This document shows positions 44,207 through 51,286 of a stretch of 64,000 nucleotides of DNA, piece by piece (the stretch's first letter is position 1; the number at the start of each line of letters is the position of its first letter). Under the pieces are notes generated by a model, which ran no database searches, was not told the origin of the DNA, and was given only the letters and a program-made list of their open reading frames with translations. The DNA is from Nocardiopsis listeri NBRC 13360 (GTDB lineage Bacteria; Actinomycetota; Actinomycetes; Streptosporangiales; Streptosporangiaceae). Location: the NCBI RefSeq assembly GCF_001570765.1, contig NZ_BCSH01000009.1:1-64000 (forward strand), read 5' to 3'. Both the position numbers and the translations under genes were made by a program.

Positions 44207-45592
44207 TCATCGGTTCCGATCGCTGATGCGGGTGCGGGCGTGGCGCCACGCGTCCAGGAGGCTGATGTCGGGGTCGGCGAGGTCGTCGATCCCGATCAGG
44301 GCGCCGGAGGGGACGTCGCGGGCCAGGGTGGCGTGCGCCGCCAGGTACAGCGGGGCCACGTCCTCGGGCGCGTGCGCGGTGTCCAGCAGGACCGCTGCCA
44401 CACCCTCGACCTCGTGGTGGTGTCCGCCCATGTCGAGTCGGGTACCCGCCCTCAGGGCCTCCCGGGCGCGCCCGGCGAGGACCGCGTGCGGGGCGGGGTG
44501 TCGCAGACCGGCCGCGCGGTGGTGGTCGACCGCGTCCAGCAGGCTCAGCGGCGTCTCGACCCCCATGAAGTGGTAGGGCAGGTACATGCAGGCGTAACGC
44601 CCGGAACGGGAGACGACGTGCCCCTTCTGGGCGAGCAGTTCCCAGGTGACGGGGTCACCGGTGCGCACGATGACGAAGACCCCGCCGGCGAAGGACGCCT
44701 CCTCGGGCAGGCGCAGCACGCTGAAGACGTCCACCACACCGTCGGCGGTGAGGATGCCTCCGTCCTCCTCGCGGGCGTAGACGTCGGCCAGTTCGGCGAC
44801 GCGGGCGACGGGGTAGTGGAGTGACTCCACGTCCGGTACCAGACCGGTGTGGTCGGCCACGACCGCCATCTCGCAGTAGTCGGCGGCCGCCGAACGCTTG
44901 AGACCGGCCACGGCGCGGGCGCGCGCGGCCAGGGTGGCCGGGACGTCCTCGCCCAAGGTCGACAGGTCGGCCAGTTCGGGGGCCTCGATCTCCTGATCGA
45001 GTTGGCGTACCCGACCGGTGGCGGGGTCGAACACCAGGTCGTACTCGCCGGACTTGCCGATCGCCACGACGTCGAGCCCGAGTCGCAGGGCGCGCTCGTA
45101 CCACTCGATGAGGTTGGCCGGCTGGTCGCCGATGCCGGGGGTGTAGACCACGTCGTGTTCGCGGGCCAGGTCGGCCAGGGCGATGCCCGCGACGGAGTCG
45201 ACCTCCTTGGAGACCATGACCACGTGGCGTCCGGTCTCGATGGCCCCTCGTGCGGCCTCGGTGCCCACTCGCGGGTTCCCGGTGGCCTCGACGAGCACGT
45301 CGTGATCGGCCCGGGTGAGCAGGGCGACGTCGGCGACGACCGCGATCCGGTCCGGGGCCAGTGCGGCGACCTCTTCGGGGGTGGCGCACACCCGAAGGTC
45401 GGAGCGGTCATAGCCCAGCTCCACGCACAGGTCGATGGTCCCGGTGGTGTCGAGGTCGCACAGGATCGCGGGGCGCAGCCGTTCGATGCGCGTGGTCTGC
45501 GCCAGCAGAGTGCGCGCGAAGCCGCCCCGTGCTCCGGTGAGCGCGTACCGCACGGGGGAGGGCGGCGGGGAGGTGGCGTCGGTGCCTTCCAT
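44207..45592 (-). CDS. SAF-domain, homoserine-dehydrogenase-like NAD(P) oxidoreductase
   Basis: 461 residues. An N-terminal Rossmann domain (VRYALTGARGGFARTLLAQT, VLVEATGNPRVGTEAARGAI, HVVMVSKEVDSVAGIALADL) resembles homoserine dehydrogenase; the middle has YTPGIGDQPANLIEWYERAL; the C-terminal ~100 residues contain an SAF-like segment (GTRLDMGGHHHEVEG, ATLARDVPSGALIGIDDL). Related proteins occur in aldonate gene clusters, but the reaction is not established. Here it replaces the usual LtnD/DenD dehydrogenase, so I infer oxidation of the imported aldonate to the 3-oxo acid. First gene of the operon, divergent from DeoR. Confidence 0.75.
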   Translation of the reverse strand: MEGTDATSPPPSPVRYALTGARGGFARTLLAQTTRIERLRPAILCDLDTTGTIDLCVELGYDRSDLRVCATPEEVAALAPDRIAVVADVALLTRADHDVLVEATGNPRVGTEAARGAIETGRHVVMVSKEVDSVAGIALADLAREHDVVYTPGIGDQPANLIEWYERALRLGLDVVAIGKSGEYDLVFDPATGRVRQLDQEIEAPELADLSTLGEDVPATLAARARAVAGLKRSAAADYCEMAVVADHTGLVPDVESLHYPVARVAELADVYAREEDGGILTADGVVDVFSVLRLPEEASFAGGVFVIVRTGDPVTWELLAQKGHVVSRSGRYACMYLPYHFMGVETPLSLLDAVDHHRAAGLRHPAPHAVLAGRAREALRAGTRLDMGGHHHEVEGVAAVLLDTAHAPEDVAPLYLAAHATLARDVPSGALIGIDDLADPDISLLDAWRHARTRISDRNR

Positions 45593-45759
45593 GGTTCTCC
45601 TTCTCTCACCTCACGAGTGGCACGTGGTGCGCCGGGGTCGCGAAGGCAATGAGCAGTGTTTTAACACTAAGGGAACATATGAGTCAACAATAATCACAGT
45701 TGGGATCATCTGGGAACTATCAGTACCATGATGAGTGTGAACAGACCCGAAGGAGGACG
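45593..45759. promoter_or_regulatory. AT-rich divergent promoter/operator region
   Basis: A notable drop in GC between 45,650 and 45,730. It contains AGTGTTTTAACACT (45655-45668, 6-bp arms) and a TGGGA repeated 11 bases apart (TGGGATCATCTGGGA, 45702-45716). Both are candidate DeoR sites controlling the acid-sugar operon and the regulator. Confidence 0.55.
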
Positions 45760-46587
45760 ATGATCCCGGCGCAACGGCGTGACCTGCTCCTACGTGAGCT
45801 GCGCGGCACGGGCGTGCTGAGCGTCAGAGAGCTTTGCGAGATCCTCGACGTCTCACACATGACGGTGCGCCGCGACATCATGACGTTGGAGGAGGAGGGC
45901 AAGGTCCGCTCGGTCCCCGGCGGGGTCGAACTGGCCTCCCAGGTGCGCTCCGAACCCTCCTACCGGGACAAGTCCCGGGTGGACCTGGCGGAGAAGCGGG
46001 CCATGGCGCACGCGGCGGCGGAACTCGTGGGACAGGGCCAGACCGTCTACCTGGACGCGGGTACCACCCTGGGTCAGCTCGTGCCGCTGTTGTGGCACGT
46101 CACCGGACTGACCGTCATCACCAACGACCTCACCACCGCGGCCTCCCTCACCGACCACCCCGACGTGACCCTGTACCTGGTCGGGGGTCAGATCGACCGC
46201 GAGAACCGCTCTTCGATCGGTGACATCGCCGCCGACATGGTCGCCGAGTTCAACATCGACGTCGCCTTCGTGTCGACGAGCTCATGGGACCTCCACCGCG
46301 GCTCGACCACCCCCTCCCGCTCGAAGGTGGCGGTCAAACGCGCGGCCATGGCCGCGGCCTCGTCCTCGGTCCTGGTGGCGGGAGCCGACAAGTACGGCGC
46401 CTTCGGCACGTTCAAGGTCGCACCGCTCACCGGGTTCACGTCGGTGATCACCGACGATCGTCTTCCGGACGCCTCGGCGCGGGCGGTCCGTGAGCTCGGC
46501 GTTCCCCTGGAGGTCGTCACGCCCCGGCGCGAAAGCGGTGGTGACGACGAGGCCGACTCGGAGGAGGCCTCCACCGCCTCGGCCTGA
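45760..46587 (+). CDS. DeoR/GlpR family transcriptional regulator
   Basis: 275 residues. The N-terminal HTH is LSVRELCEILDVSHMTVRRD, followed by IMTLEEEGKVRSVPGGVEL (the standard DeoR wing). The C-terminal sugar-phosphate-sensing domain has VYLDAGTTLGQLVPLL (DxGTT), VITNDLTTAASL, LVGGQIDRENRSSIGDIA and VLVAGADKYG. It probably represses the divergent acid-sugar operon until a phosphorylated intermediate appears. ATG at 45760 with AAGGAGG. Confidence 0.9.
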   Translation: MIPAQRRDLLLRELRGTGVLSVRELCEILDVSHMTVRRDIMTLEEEGKVRSVPGGVELASQVRSEPSYRDKSRVDLAEKRAMAHAAAELVGQGQTVYLDAGTTLGQLVPLLWHVTGLTVITNDLTTAASLTDHPDVTLYLVGGQIDRENRSSIGDIAADMVAEFNIDVAFVSTSSWDLHRGSTTPSRSKVAVKRAAMAAASSSVLVAGADKYGAFGTFKVAPLTGFTSVITDDRLPDASARAVRELGVPLEVVTPRRESGGDDEADSEEASTASA

Positions 46588-46625
46588 GGAAGGCCCTCCC
46601 GCTCGGACTCGTCTCGTTCCGCGCA

Positions 46626-46652
46626 CCCGCCGGACGCACTTCGTCCGGCGGG
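46626..46652 (+). terminator. Hairpin after the DeoR gene
   Basis: CCCGCCGGACG (46626-46636) and CGTCCGGCGGG (46642-46652) form a perfect 11-bp stem with loop CACTT. Confidence 0.7.
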
Positions 46653-46966
46653 GCGCGCGGGCGCGATCGAACGACTCAGGGTCGGCTACGTATGCCCGAG
46701 GCGGCCCGGGCCTCGGGTCGCTCGACCCGAAGCGGCCTGCTCCGTGCGCTGAGCGGGGAGAGCGGTCTGCCCGAGTCGCCGCTGTCCGAAGAGCCCTGGC
46801 CGCACTCGACGCGGCGCCGGTCGCGGCCTGATCCCTTCCGAACACGCGCCGGAGCGGGCGATTTTCCTATCTCTTAGGTAGGTTGTTTTCTGCACTGGTG
46901 TGACGGGCGCGGATCCGGGCCCGTCACACCCACCGTCCACGCATCACTTCGGGAATCGAGGAGACC
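46653..46966. other. Gene-free stretch upstream of the respiration island
   Basis: About 310 bases without a supportable gene. The AT-richer part at 46,860-46,895 (TTTTCCTATCTCTTAGGTAG) is a likely promoter for the small gene at 46,967. Confidence 0.4.
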
Positions 46967-47131
46967 ATGTCCAGGGTCAAACTCCGGCTACGCGGCCAGG
47001 AGGACGACGTCGAGCGTCTGTTGGAGACCCTGCGGTCCGATGAGGCCGTCCGACTGGACGAGAAGGTGCCGGAGCCGCAATCCGGTGGCTACGTGGTCGT
47101 CCACGCGGTGGCCTCCACCGACGAGAAGTAG
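46967..47131 (+). CDS. Small soluble protein (54 aa) at the edge of the nitrate/nitrite island
   Basis: Encodes MSRVKLRLRGQEDDVERLLE, then TLRSDEAVRLDEKVPEPQSG and GYVVVHAVASTDEK. Pattern: beta strand, helix, beta strand, with basic N-terminal strand and acidic helix, an alpha-beta unit likely to dimerise. No Cys, no membrane segment. The ATG at 46967 has the ribosome site GAGGAGACC and an upstream AT-rich promoter-like region, and codon use is GC-ended throughout. No family recognised. It is convergent with the CopD-like gene, so it is not in that operon. Confidence 0.65.
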   Translation: MSRVKLRLRGQEDDVERLLETLRSDEAVRLDEKVPEPQSGGYVVVHAVASTDEK

Positions 47132-47233
47132 GACCTCCACGAGCGGGAACCGGCCGTGCTCCTCACGTCCGGTCCGCACCGCCCGCCGCACGCTCGGAGG
47201 CCCTGCCCCGGACCGGGTCGGGGCTCCACTCGG

Positions 47234-47674
47234 TCAGATCCTCGGTAGCAGGGTGGCCAGCAGAACCACGCCGATCGAGGTCACCAGGCTCGTCACCGCC
47301 ATGGTCCGGGCCAGGCGCGGCCTGGTGCGGTTGGTCGCGCCGTGCAGCGTCGCCGCGGCCATCACCACGCAGAACAGCGCCAACTTGGCCGCCAGCACCC
47401 GGCCGTACCCGGGTTCGAGCAGGGAGGCCCAGGTCACCCCGGCGCCCCAGGCCAGGGCGATCCCCGTCCCCAGCTGGACCGGTAGGAAGAACCCCGCCGT
47501 GAGCGTCCCGAAGCGCCTTCCGATGGCGGTGAGCACAGTGGAACGACGTTCGCCGTCCAGGGTCCGCCGTGCCAGCGGCATGACCACCAGGGACACCGTG
47601 AGCTGTCCGCCCACCCACAACATCGCCGAGAGCACGTGCAGGAAACGCACCCCGGCCCAGAGCACGTCCTCCAT
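47234..47674 (-). CDS. CopD-like four-helix membrane protein
   Basis: 146 residues with four predicted helices. The N-terminal helix carries VRFLHVLSAMLWVGGQLTVS, with the His and Trp of the CopD/DUF2269-like family; RRFGTLTAGFFLPVQLGTGI and YGRVLAAKLALFCVVMAAAT follow. Relatives are heme-binding or copper-handling membrane proteins. The ATG overlaps the stop of the copper nitrite reductase gene (TGATG), so both are made together; a role in copper supply or electron transfer to that enzyme is an inference. Confidence 0.75.
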   Translation of the reverse strand: MEDVLWAGVRFLHVLSAMLWVGGQLTVSLVVMPLARRTLDGERRSTVLTAIGRRFGTLTAGFFLPVQLGTGIALAWGAGVTWASLLEPGYGRVLAAKLALFCVVMAAATLHGATNRTRPRLARTMAVTSLVTSIGVVLLATLLPRI

Positions 47675-50217
47675 CAGCTCTTCTCCACCTCGAAGTATCC
47701 GTGCGCGCCACCCTCGGCGTGGCTCAGGTCGTGGTCGACGAAGGGGTAGTGCCCCGCCTCGGGGAAGGTCGTCTCGACGAAACCGCCCTGGGCCGTGCCC
47801 AGATCGAGGGTCTGGGCTCCTCCGTCGTCGTCCGGACGCAACAGGTAAGCGCCTTCCTTGTAGACGGTGTCGAAGCGCGACCCGACCACGTGGAAGGAGG
47901 TACCGCCCACCGGACCCGCGGTCACCACCCACACCCGTACGCGCTCGTCGACCCGCGCCGCCAACGGCGCGTGGTCGTATCCCATGGCGGCACCGTTGAA
48001 CATCCACGCCTGCGGCCGGCCGATACGGATGTGCTCGGTCTGCTCGGCGTCGCCGGGCGCGCCCGGGTACAGCTCACCCTGCACCAGCAGGTACTCGCGG
48101 TCGACCTCGGCCAGGTCGGGTGGATCGATGATCACCGCCCCGTACATGCCGTTGGCCAGGTGGTGGGTCATCGGCGCGGTCGAGCAGTGATACAGCCATG
48201 CCCCCGCCTTGTCGGCGGTGAACCGGTAGGTGAGTTCCTCGCCCGGGGCGATGGTGCGCATGGGTTCGTCGGGAGCCAACGATCCGGCGTGGAAGTCGAT
48301 GCTGTGCCCCATCGTGCCGTCGTTGACCAGGGTGACGTTGAAGACGTCACCGACCTTCCCGCGCAGGACGGGCCCGGGCACGGTACCGCCGAAAGTCCAC
48401 ACCGGGCGTCGAACCCCGGGCGCGACCTCCTGTTCGGCCTCACCCACCCGGATCTCCACCTCGTGTTCGTCGGTGTCGGGGGCCGGGTCGAGCGCGGCGT
48501 CGACGGGTTCCCAACCCTCGTCGAACTCCCCGGACAGGTCGAGCGGCTCGTCGGTGGTCCCCATGGAGTGTTCACCGTGTTCGGCGATGGGAGCCTCGTC
48601 GCCGGTGGTCAGCACGGTCATCTCCATGCCCGAGGCGCGGTGGCCCATCACCGAACACCACCCCTGCAACGGGCCCTCCACCACGCCCACCTCCAGGGTG
48701 GCACTCTCACCGGGCGCCAACACCGGGGTACGCGTGCCGTTCTCCATGCGCAGATCGTGCGGTTGGGCGTCCTCGTTGGTCACCTCCAGTACGAGCGCGT
48801 CGCCGGGGTCGACGGTGATGGTGCCCGGTTCGATCACCATGTCCCCGAGCGCCACCTCCACCGTCTCGGTCCGACCGGTGGGGGCGAGGACGGGGCCCTC
48901 GTCCGCGGGGGTGCTGAGCGCGAACAGCAGCGCCAGGGCGGTCAGTGCGGCGCCCAGTCCGGCACCGATCGGTCCGGGGCCGGCCTTCACCTCCCAAGCG
49001 CGCAGAGCGGCCACGGCCGCGAGCAGGACGAAGGCCGCGGCGCAGGTGAGCACCAGCGCCCACGCCGCGGTGCCCCAAAGCCCCGGGAGCAGGGTCAGTG
49101 GCAGGCCGAGGTTGAGCGCGGCGAGGCGGGCCGGCCACCCCCGACCCAACAGCGCGGTGTTGGCCTTGACCGCGCGAGGGCCACCGCCCAACACCACGGG
49201 GAACAGGTAGGTCAGGGACCCCAACAGGACCTGGCCGGTGAAGCCCACGAGGAACAGTGGAAGCAGCGGCTGTAGGGCGGTGTGGACCTCGTGCGGGGCG
49301 TGCACGGCCAGGGCGTGGACGTCCACCGCCAACGCGGCGAGCAACCAGACCAGGGATGCGGCGACCGACCAGGCCGCGGCCCCCGACGGCCGTTTGCGCA
49401 GCGCGGTGCGCACCAGGGGGACCAGACAGAACAGGATCCCGGCCGCGTACACCACGATCCCGGCCAGGGCCATCCAGCGCATGCCGGCGGCGAGCCCGAC
49501 GGCACCGGCCCCGAGCCCCACCAGGACGGGGATCAGGACGCGCCGGGCCACGGTGCCCGAGCCCTCCACGATGCGGGTGCGCAGGATGGTCGGCCACAGC
49601 GTGAACAGGCTGCCGATCACCGCCAGACCGACCCAGCCCAGCAGGTTGAGGTGCACGTGTGCGGCCAACGACCGTTGCTGGACCTCGGTGCCGGCGGAGT
49701 CGAGCAGCATCATCGTGCCCAGCGCGGCCCCCAGCACGAACGAGACACCGGCCGCCGTGTACCAGGCGCCGATGTGCGCGAACCTGCCGCCCAACGCTCG
49801 CTGGGAGGCGCGCGCCAGGGCCAGGGTGTGCACCACGACCACGCCCAGCACGGCCACCGCGCCGACCACCGCGAAGGGGATCAGGTCGGAGGCGGCTCCG
49901 ACGACCAGGACCAGGACGCCGATGTTGAGCACGGCCAGTCGGCCGGCCTGGTAGCGGTCCGAGGCCGCGGGCAGACGCAACAACGCCACCGTGAAGTGCT
50001 CGCTCCAGGTGACGATCGCGTTGGTGACCGTTCCGAGCAGGAGCAGGTGCACCGGCAACCAGGAGGGCAGGCCGAGCGAGCCGATCGTCGCGGCGGCGCA
50101 CACCGCGAGCAACGCCCAGACCAGGGCGATCGCGTTGGCACGGGCATGCCAGGAGACGTGTCGCGGCAGCGGCGGTGGCCGGTCGGGGCGTTCGATACGC
50201 ACGAACGTTGAGGGCAT
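47674..50217 (-). CDS. nirK: Membrane-anchored copper nitrite reductase (NirK-type multicopper oxidase fusion)
   Basis: 847 residues in three parts. Residues ~30-430: ten or more membrane helices with conserved His in AAHVHLNLLGWVGLAVIGSL, like NnrS or oxidase-subunit-I-like domains. Residues ~450-540: an extra cupredoxin (GWCSVMGHRASGM, type-1 Cu ligands). Residues ~570-847: two cupredoxin domains with the NirK ligand set: GHSIDFHAG, WLYHCSTAPMTHHLANGMYG (Cys, His, Met of type 1), TSFHVVGSRFD and FVDHDLSHAEGG (type-2 His). It would reduce nitrite to NO outside the membrane. A true multicopper oxidase is the alternative, but the type-3 HCH motif is absent. Confidence 0.75.
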   Translation of the reverse strand: MPSTFVRIERPDRPPPLPRHVSWHARANAIALVWALLAVCAAATIGSLGLPSWLPVHLLLLGTVTNAIVTWSEHFTVALLRLPAASDRYQAGRLAVLNIGVLVLVVGAASDLIPFAVVGAVAVLGVVVVHTLALARASQRALGGRFAHIGAWYTAAGVSFVLGAALGTMMLLDSAGTEVQQRSLAAHVHLNLLGWVGLAVIGSLFTLWPTILRTRIVEGSGTVARRVLIPVLVGLGAGAVGLAAGMRWMALAGIVVYAAGILFCLVPLVRTALRKRPSGAAAWSVAASLVWLLAALAVDVHALAVHAPHEVHTALQPLLPLFLVGFTGQVLLGSLTYLFPVVLGGGPRAVKANTALLGRGWPARLAALNLGLPLTLLPGLWGTAAWALVLTCAAAFVLLAAVAALRAWEVKAGPGPIGAGLGAALTALALLFALSTPADEGPVLAPTGRTETVEVALGDMVIEPGTITVDPGDALVLEVTNEDAQPHDLRMENGTRTPVLAPGESATLEVGVVEGPLQGWCSVMGHRASGMEMTVLTTGDEAPIAEHGEHSMGTTDEPLDLSGEFDEGWEPVDAALDPAPDTDEHEVEIRVGEAEQEVAPGVRRPVWTFGGTVPGPVLRGKVGDVFNVTLVNDGTMGHSIDFHAGSLAPDEPMRTIAPGEELTYRFTADKAGAWLYHCSTAPMTHHLANGMYGAVIIDPPDLAEVDREYLLVQGELYPGAPGDAEQTEHIRIGRPQAWMFNGAAMGYDHAPLAARVDERVRVWVVTAGPVGGTSFHVVGSRFDTVYKEGAYLLRPDDDGGAQTLDLGTAQGGFVETTFPEAGHYPFVDHDLSHAEGGAHGYFEVEKS

Positions 50218-50331
50218 GAGTGCTCCGTTTCCGAACAGGGGATGGCCGCGCGAGCGGCCGGACGTTCCGGCCCAGGGGGTGTGTGCTCCGGGGCACGGTG
50301 GGCGAAGGGCTCCCGGCGCACACGGGGTGGT

Positions 50332-51051
50332 TCAGCCTTCGGGCGGGGAGTCCTCGTCCCGTTCGCGTAGTTCGGCCACGCAGTGTCCCGGAGTGGCGAA
50401 GGGGCGCAGCCGCACGGCCTCCACGGGCGCGCGCATGCGCTCCAGAGCGCCGCGGATCATACCCAGGTGGACTCCGCAGACCACGTCCGGGGCGGCCTCG
50501 GCCAGCTCACGGAAGGGGCAGTGGTGCAGGTCGATGTGGGTGCCGTCGGGGGAGGGACGGGGACGGAATCCGGTCTCGCGCAGGAGGTCGGTCACCGCGA
50601 CGCGGGCGGTGCCGGCGTCCACGGGTGGGCGCGGTCCACGGGAGTCGATCAGCCGTTCTCCCTGTGCCCGCCCGGCCCGCAGGGCGGCCTCACCCCGGTC
50701 GTCCTCGATGGCGGACAGGTGGGCCACGAGGGCTTCGGCGAGCATCCGGTAGTCGCGCTGTTCGTCGTCGTCGGCCGGGGTGTACAGGGTGCGCGGGCGC
50801 CCGGGCCGATCACGTTCCTCGGGGGCGGACCGGACCAGACCCCGGTCGGTCAGTAACGACAGGTGCGAGCGCACGGTGTTGGTGTGCAGCCCGACCACCT
50901 CGGCGATCTCGCGGACGTCCATCGGATGGTCGGATCGGCGCAGCGTTTGCAGGACGGCGACCCGGCTGGGGTCGGCCAGGACCCGATGCTCGCCGGGATC
51001 GATCCCCGTGGTGCCGGCGGACGTTCGTCCTCGGGGCCTGTGGTCGTTCAC
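50332..51051 (-). CDS. ArsR/SufR-like HTH regulator with C-terminal cysteines
   Basis: 239 residues. Winged HTH: RVLADPSRVAVLQTLRRSDH, MDVREIAEVVGLHTNTVRSH and the wing RPGRPRTLYTP. The C-terminal part has HHCPFRELAEAAPDVVCGVH and a last Cys in PGHCVAEL, a layout seen in SufR-like regulators thought to hold an Fe-S cluster or a metal. It lies between nirK (same strand, downstream) and narG (divergent), so NO, oxygen or nitrite is a plausible signal. An inverted repeat directly upstream (51055-51086) suggests autoregulation and narG control. GTG start. Confidence 0.8.
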   Translation of the reverse strand: MNDHRPRGRTSAGTTGIDPGEHRVLADPSRVAVLQTLRRSDHPMDVREIAEVVGLHTNTVRSHLSLLTDRGLVRSAPEERDRPGRPRTLYTPADDDEQRDYRMLAEALVAHLSAIEDDRGEAALRAGRAQGERLIDSRGPRPPVDAGTARVAVTDLLRETGFRPRPSPDGTHIDLHHCPFRELAEAAPDVVCGVHLGMIRGALERMRAPVEAVRLRPFATPGHCVAELRERDEDSPPEG

Positions 51052-51054
51052 ATC

Positions 51055-51086
51055 TTGTGTTTACACGGTCCCGATTGTAAATACAA
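51055..51086. promoter_or_regulatory. Inverted repeat in the HTH-narG region
   Basis: TTGTGTTTACA (51055-51065) and TGTAAATACAA (51076-51086) match at 10 of 11 positions with a 10-nt spacer. It begins 4 bases before the HTH start codon, in an AT-rich pocket, and is a probable operator for that regulator. Confidence 0.65.
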
Positions 51087-51132
51087 CGTAGGGAGTGAAA
51101 AAGCATGTGGATGTGCGGATGCACGTGCGATC

Positions 51133-51150
51133 GGGGGACCTAAGGCCCAC
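51133..51150. promoter_or_regulatory. DosR/NarL-type box candidate upstream of narG
   Basis: GGGGGACCTAAGGCCCAC resembles the actinobacterial DosR/DevR box (GGGACTTnAGTCCC) and lies about 140 bases before the narG start. It could bring hypoxic control to the operon. Only the core is conserved. Confidence 0.4.
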
Positions 51151-51286
51151 TACCGGTACAGACCTTCGCGGGACGATCCCGGACTCATGACTTTGGTCCG
51201 ACTGCCACGTCCACTGGTGGGGTGGAAAGAGCAACAGGTCACCGAGACGGCCGCAGGCGGCCGTCGAAGGAGAGAGGACCTCAGTA

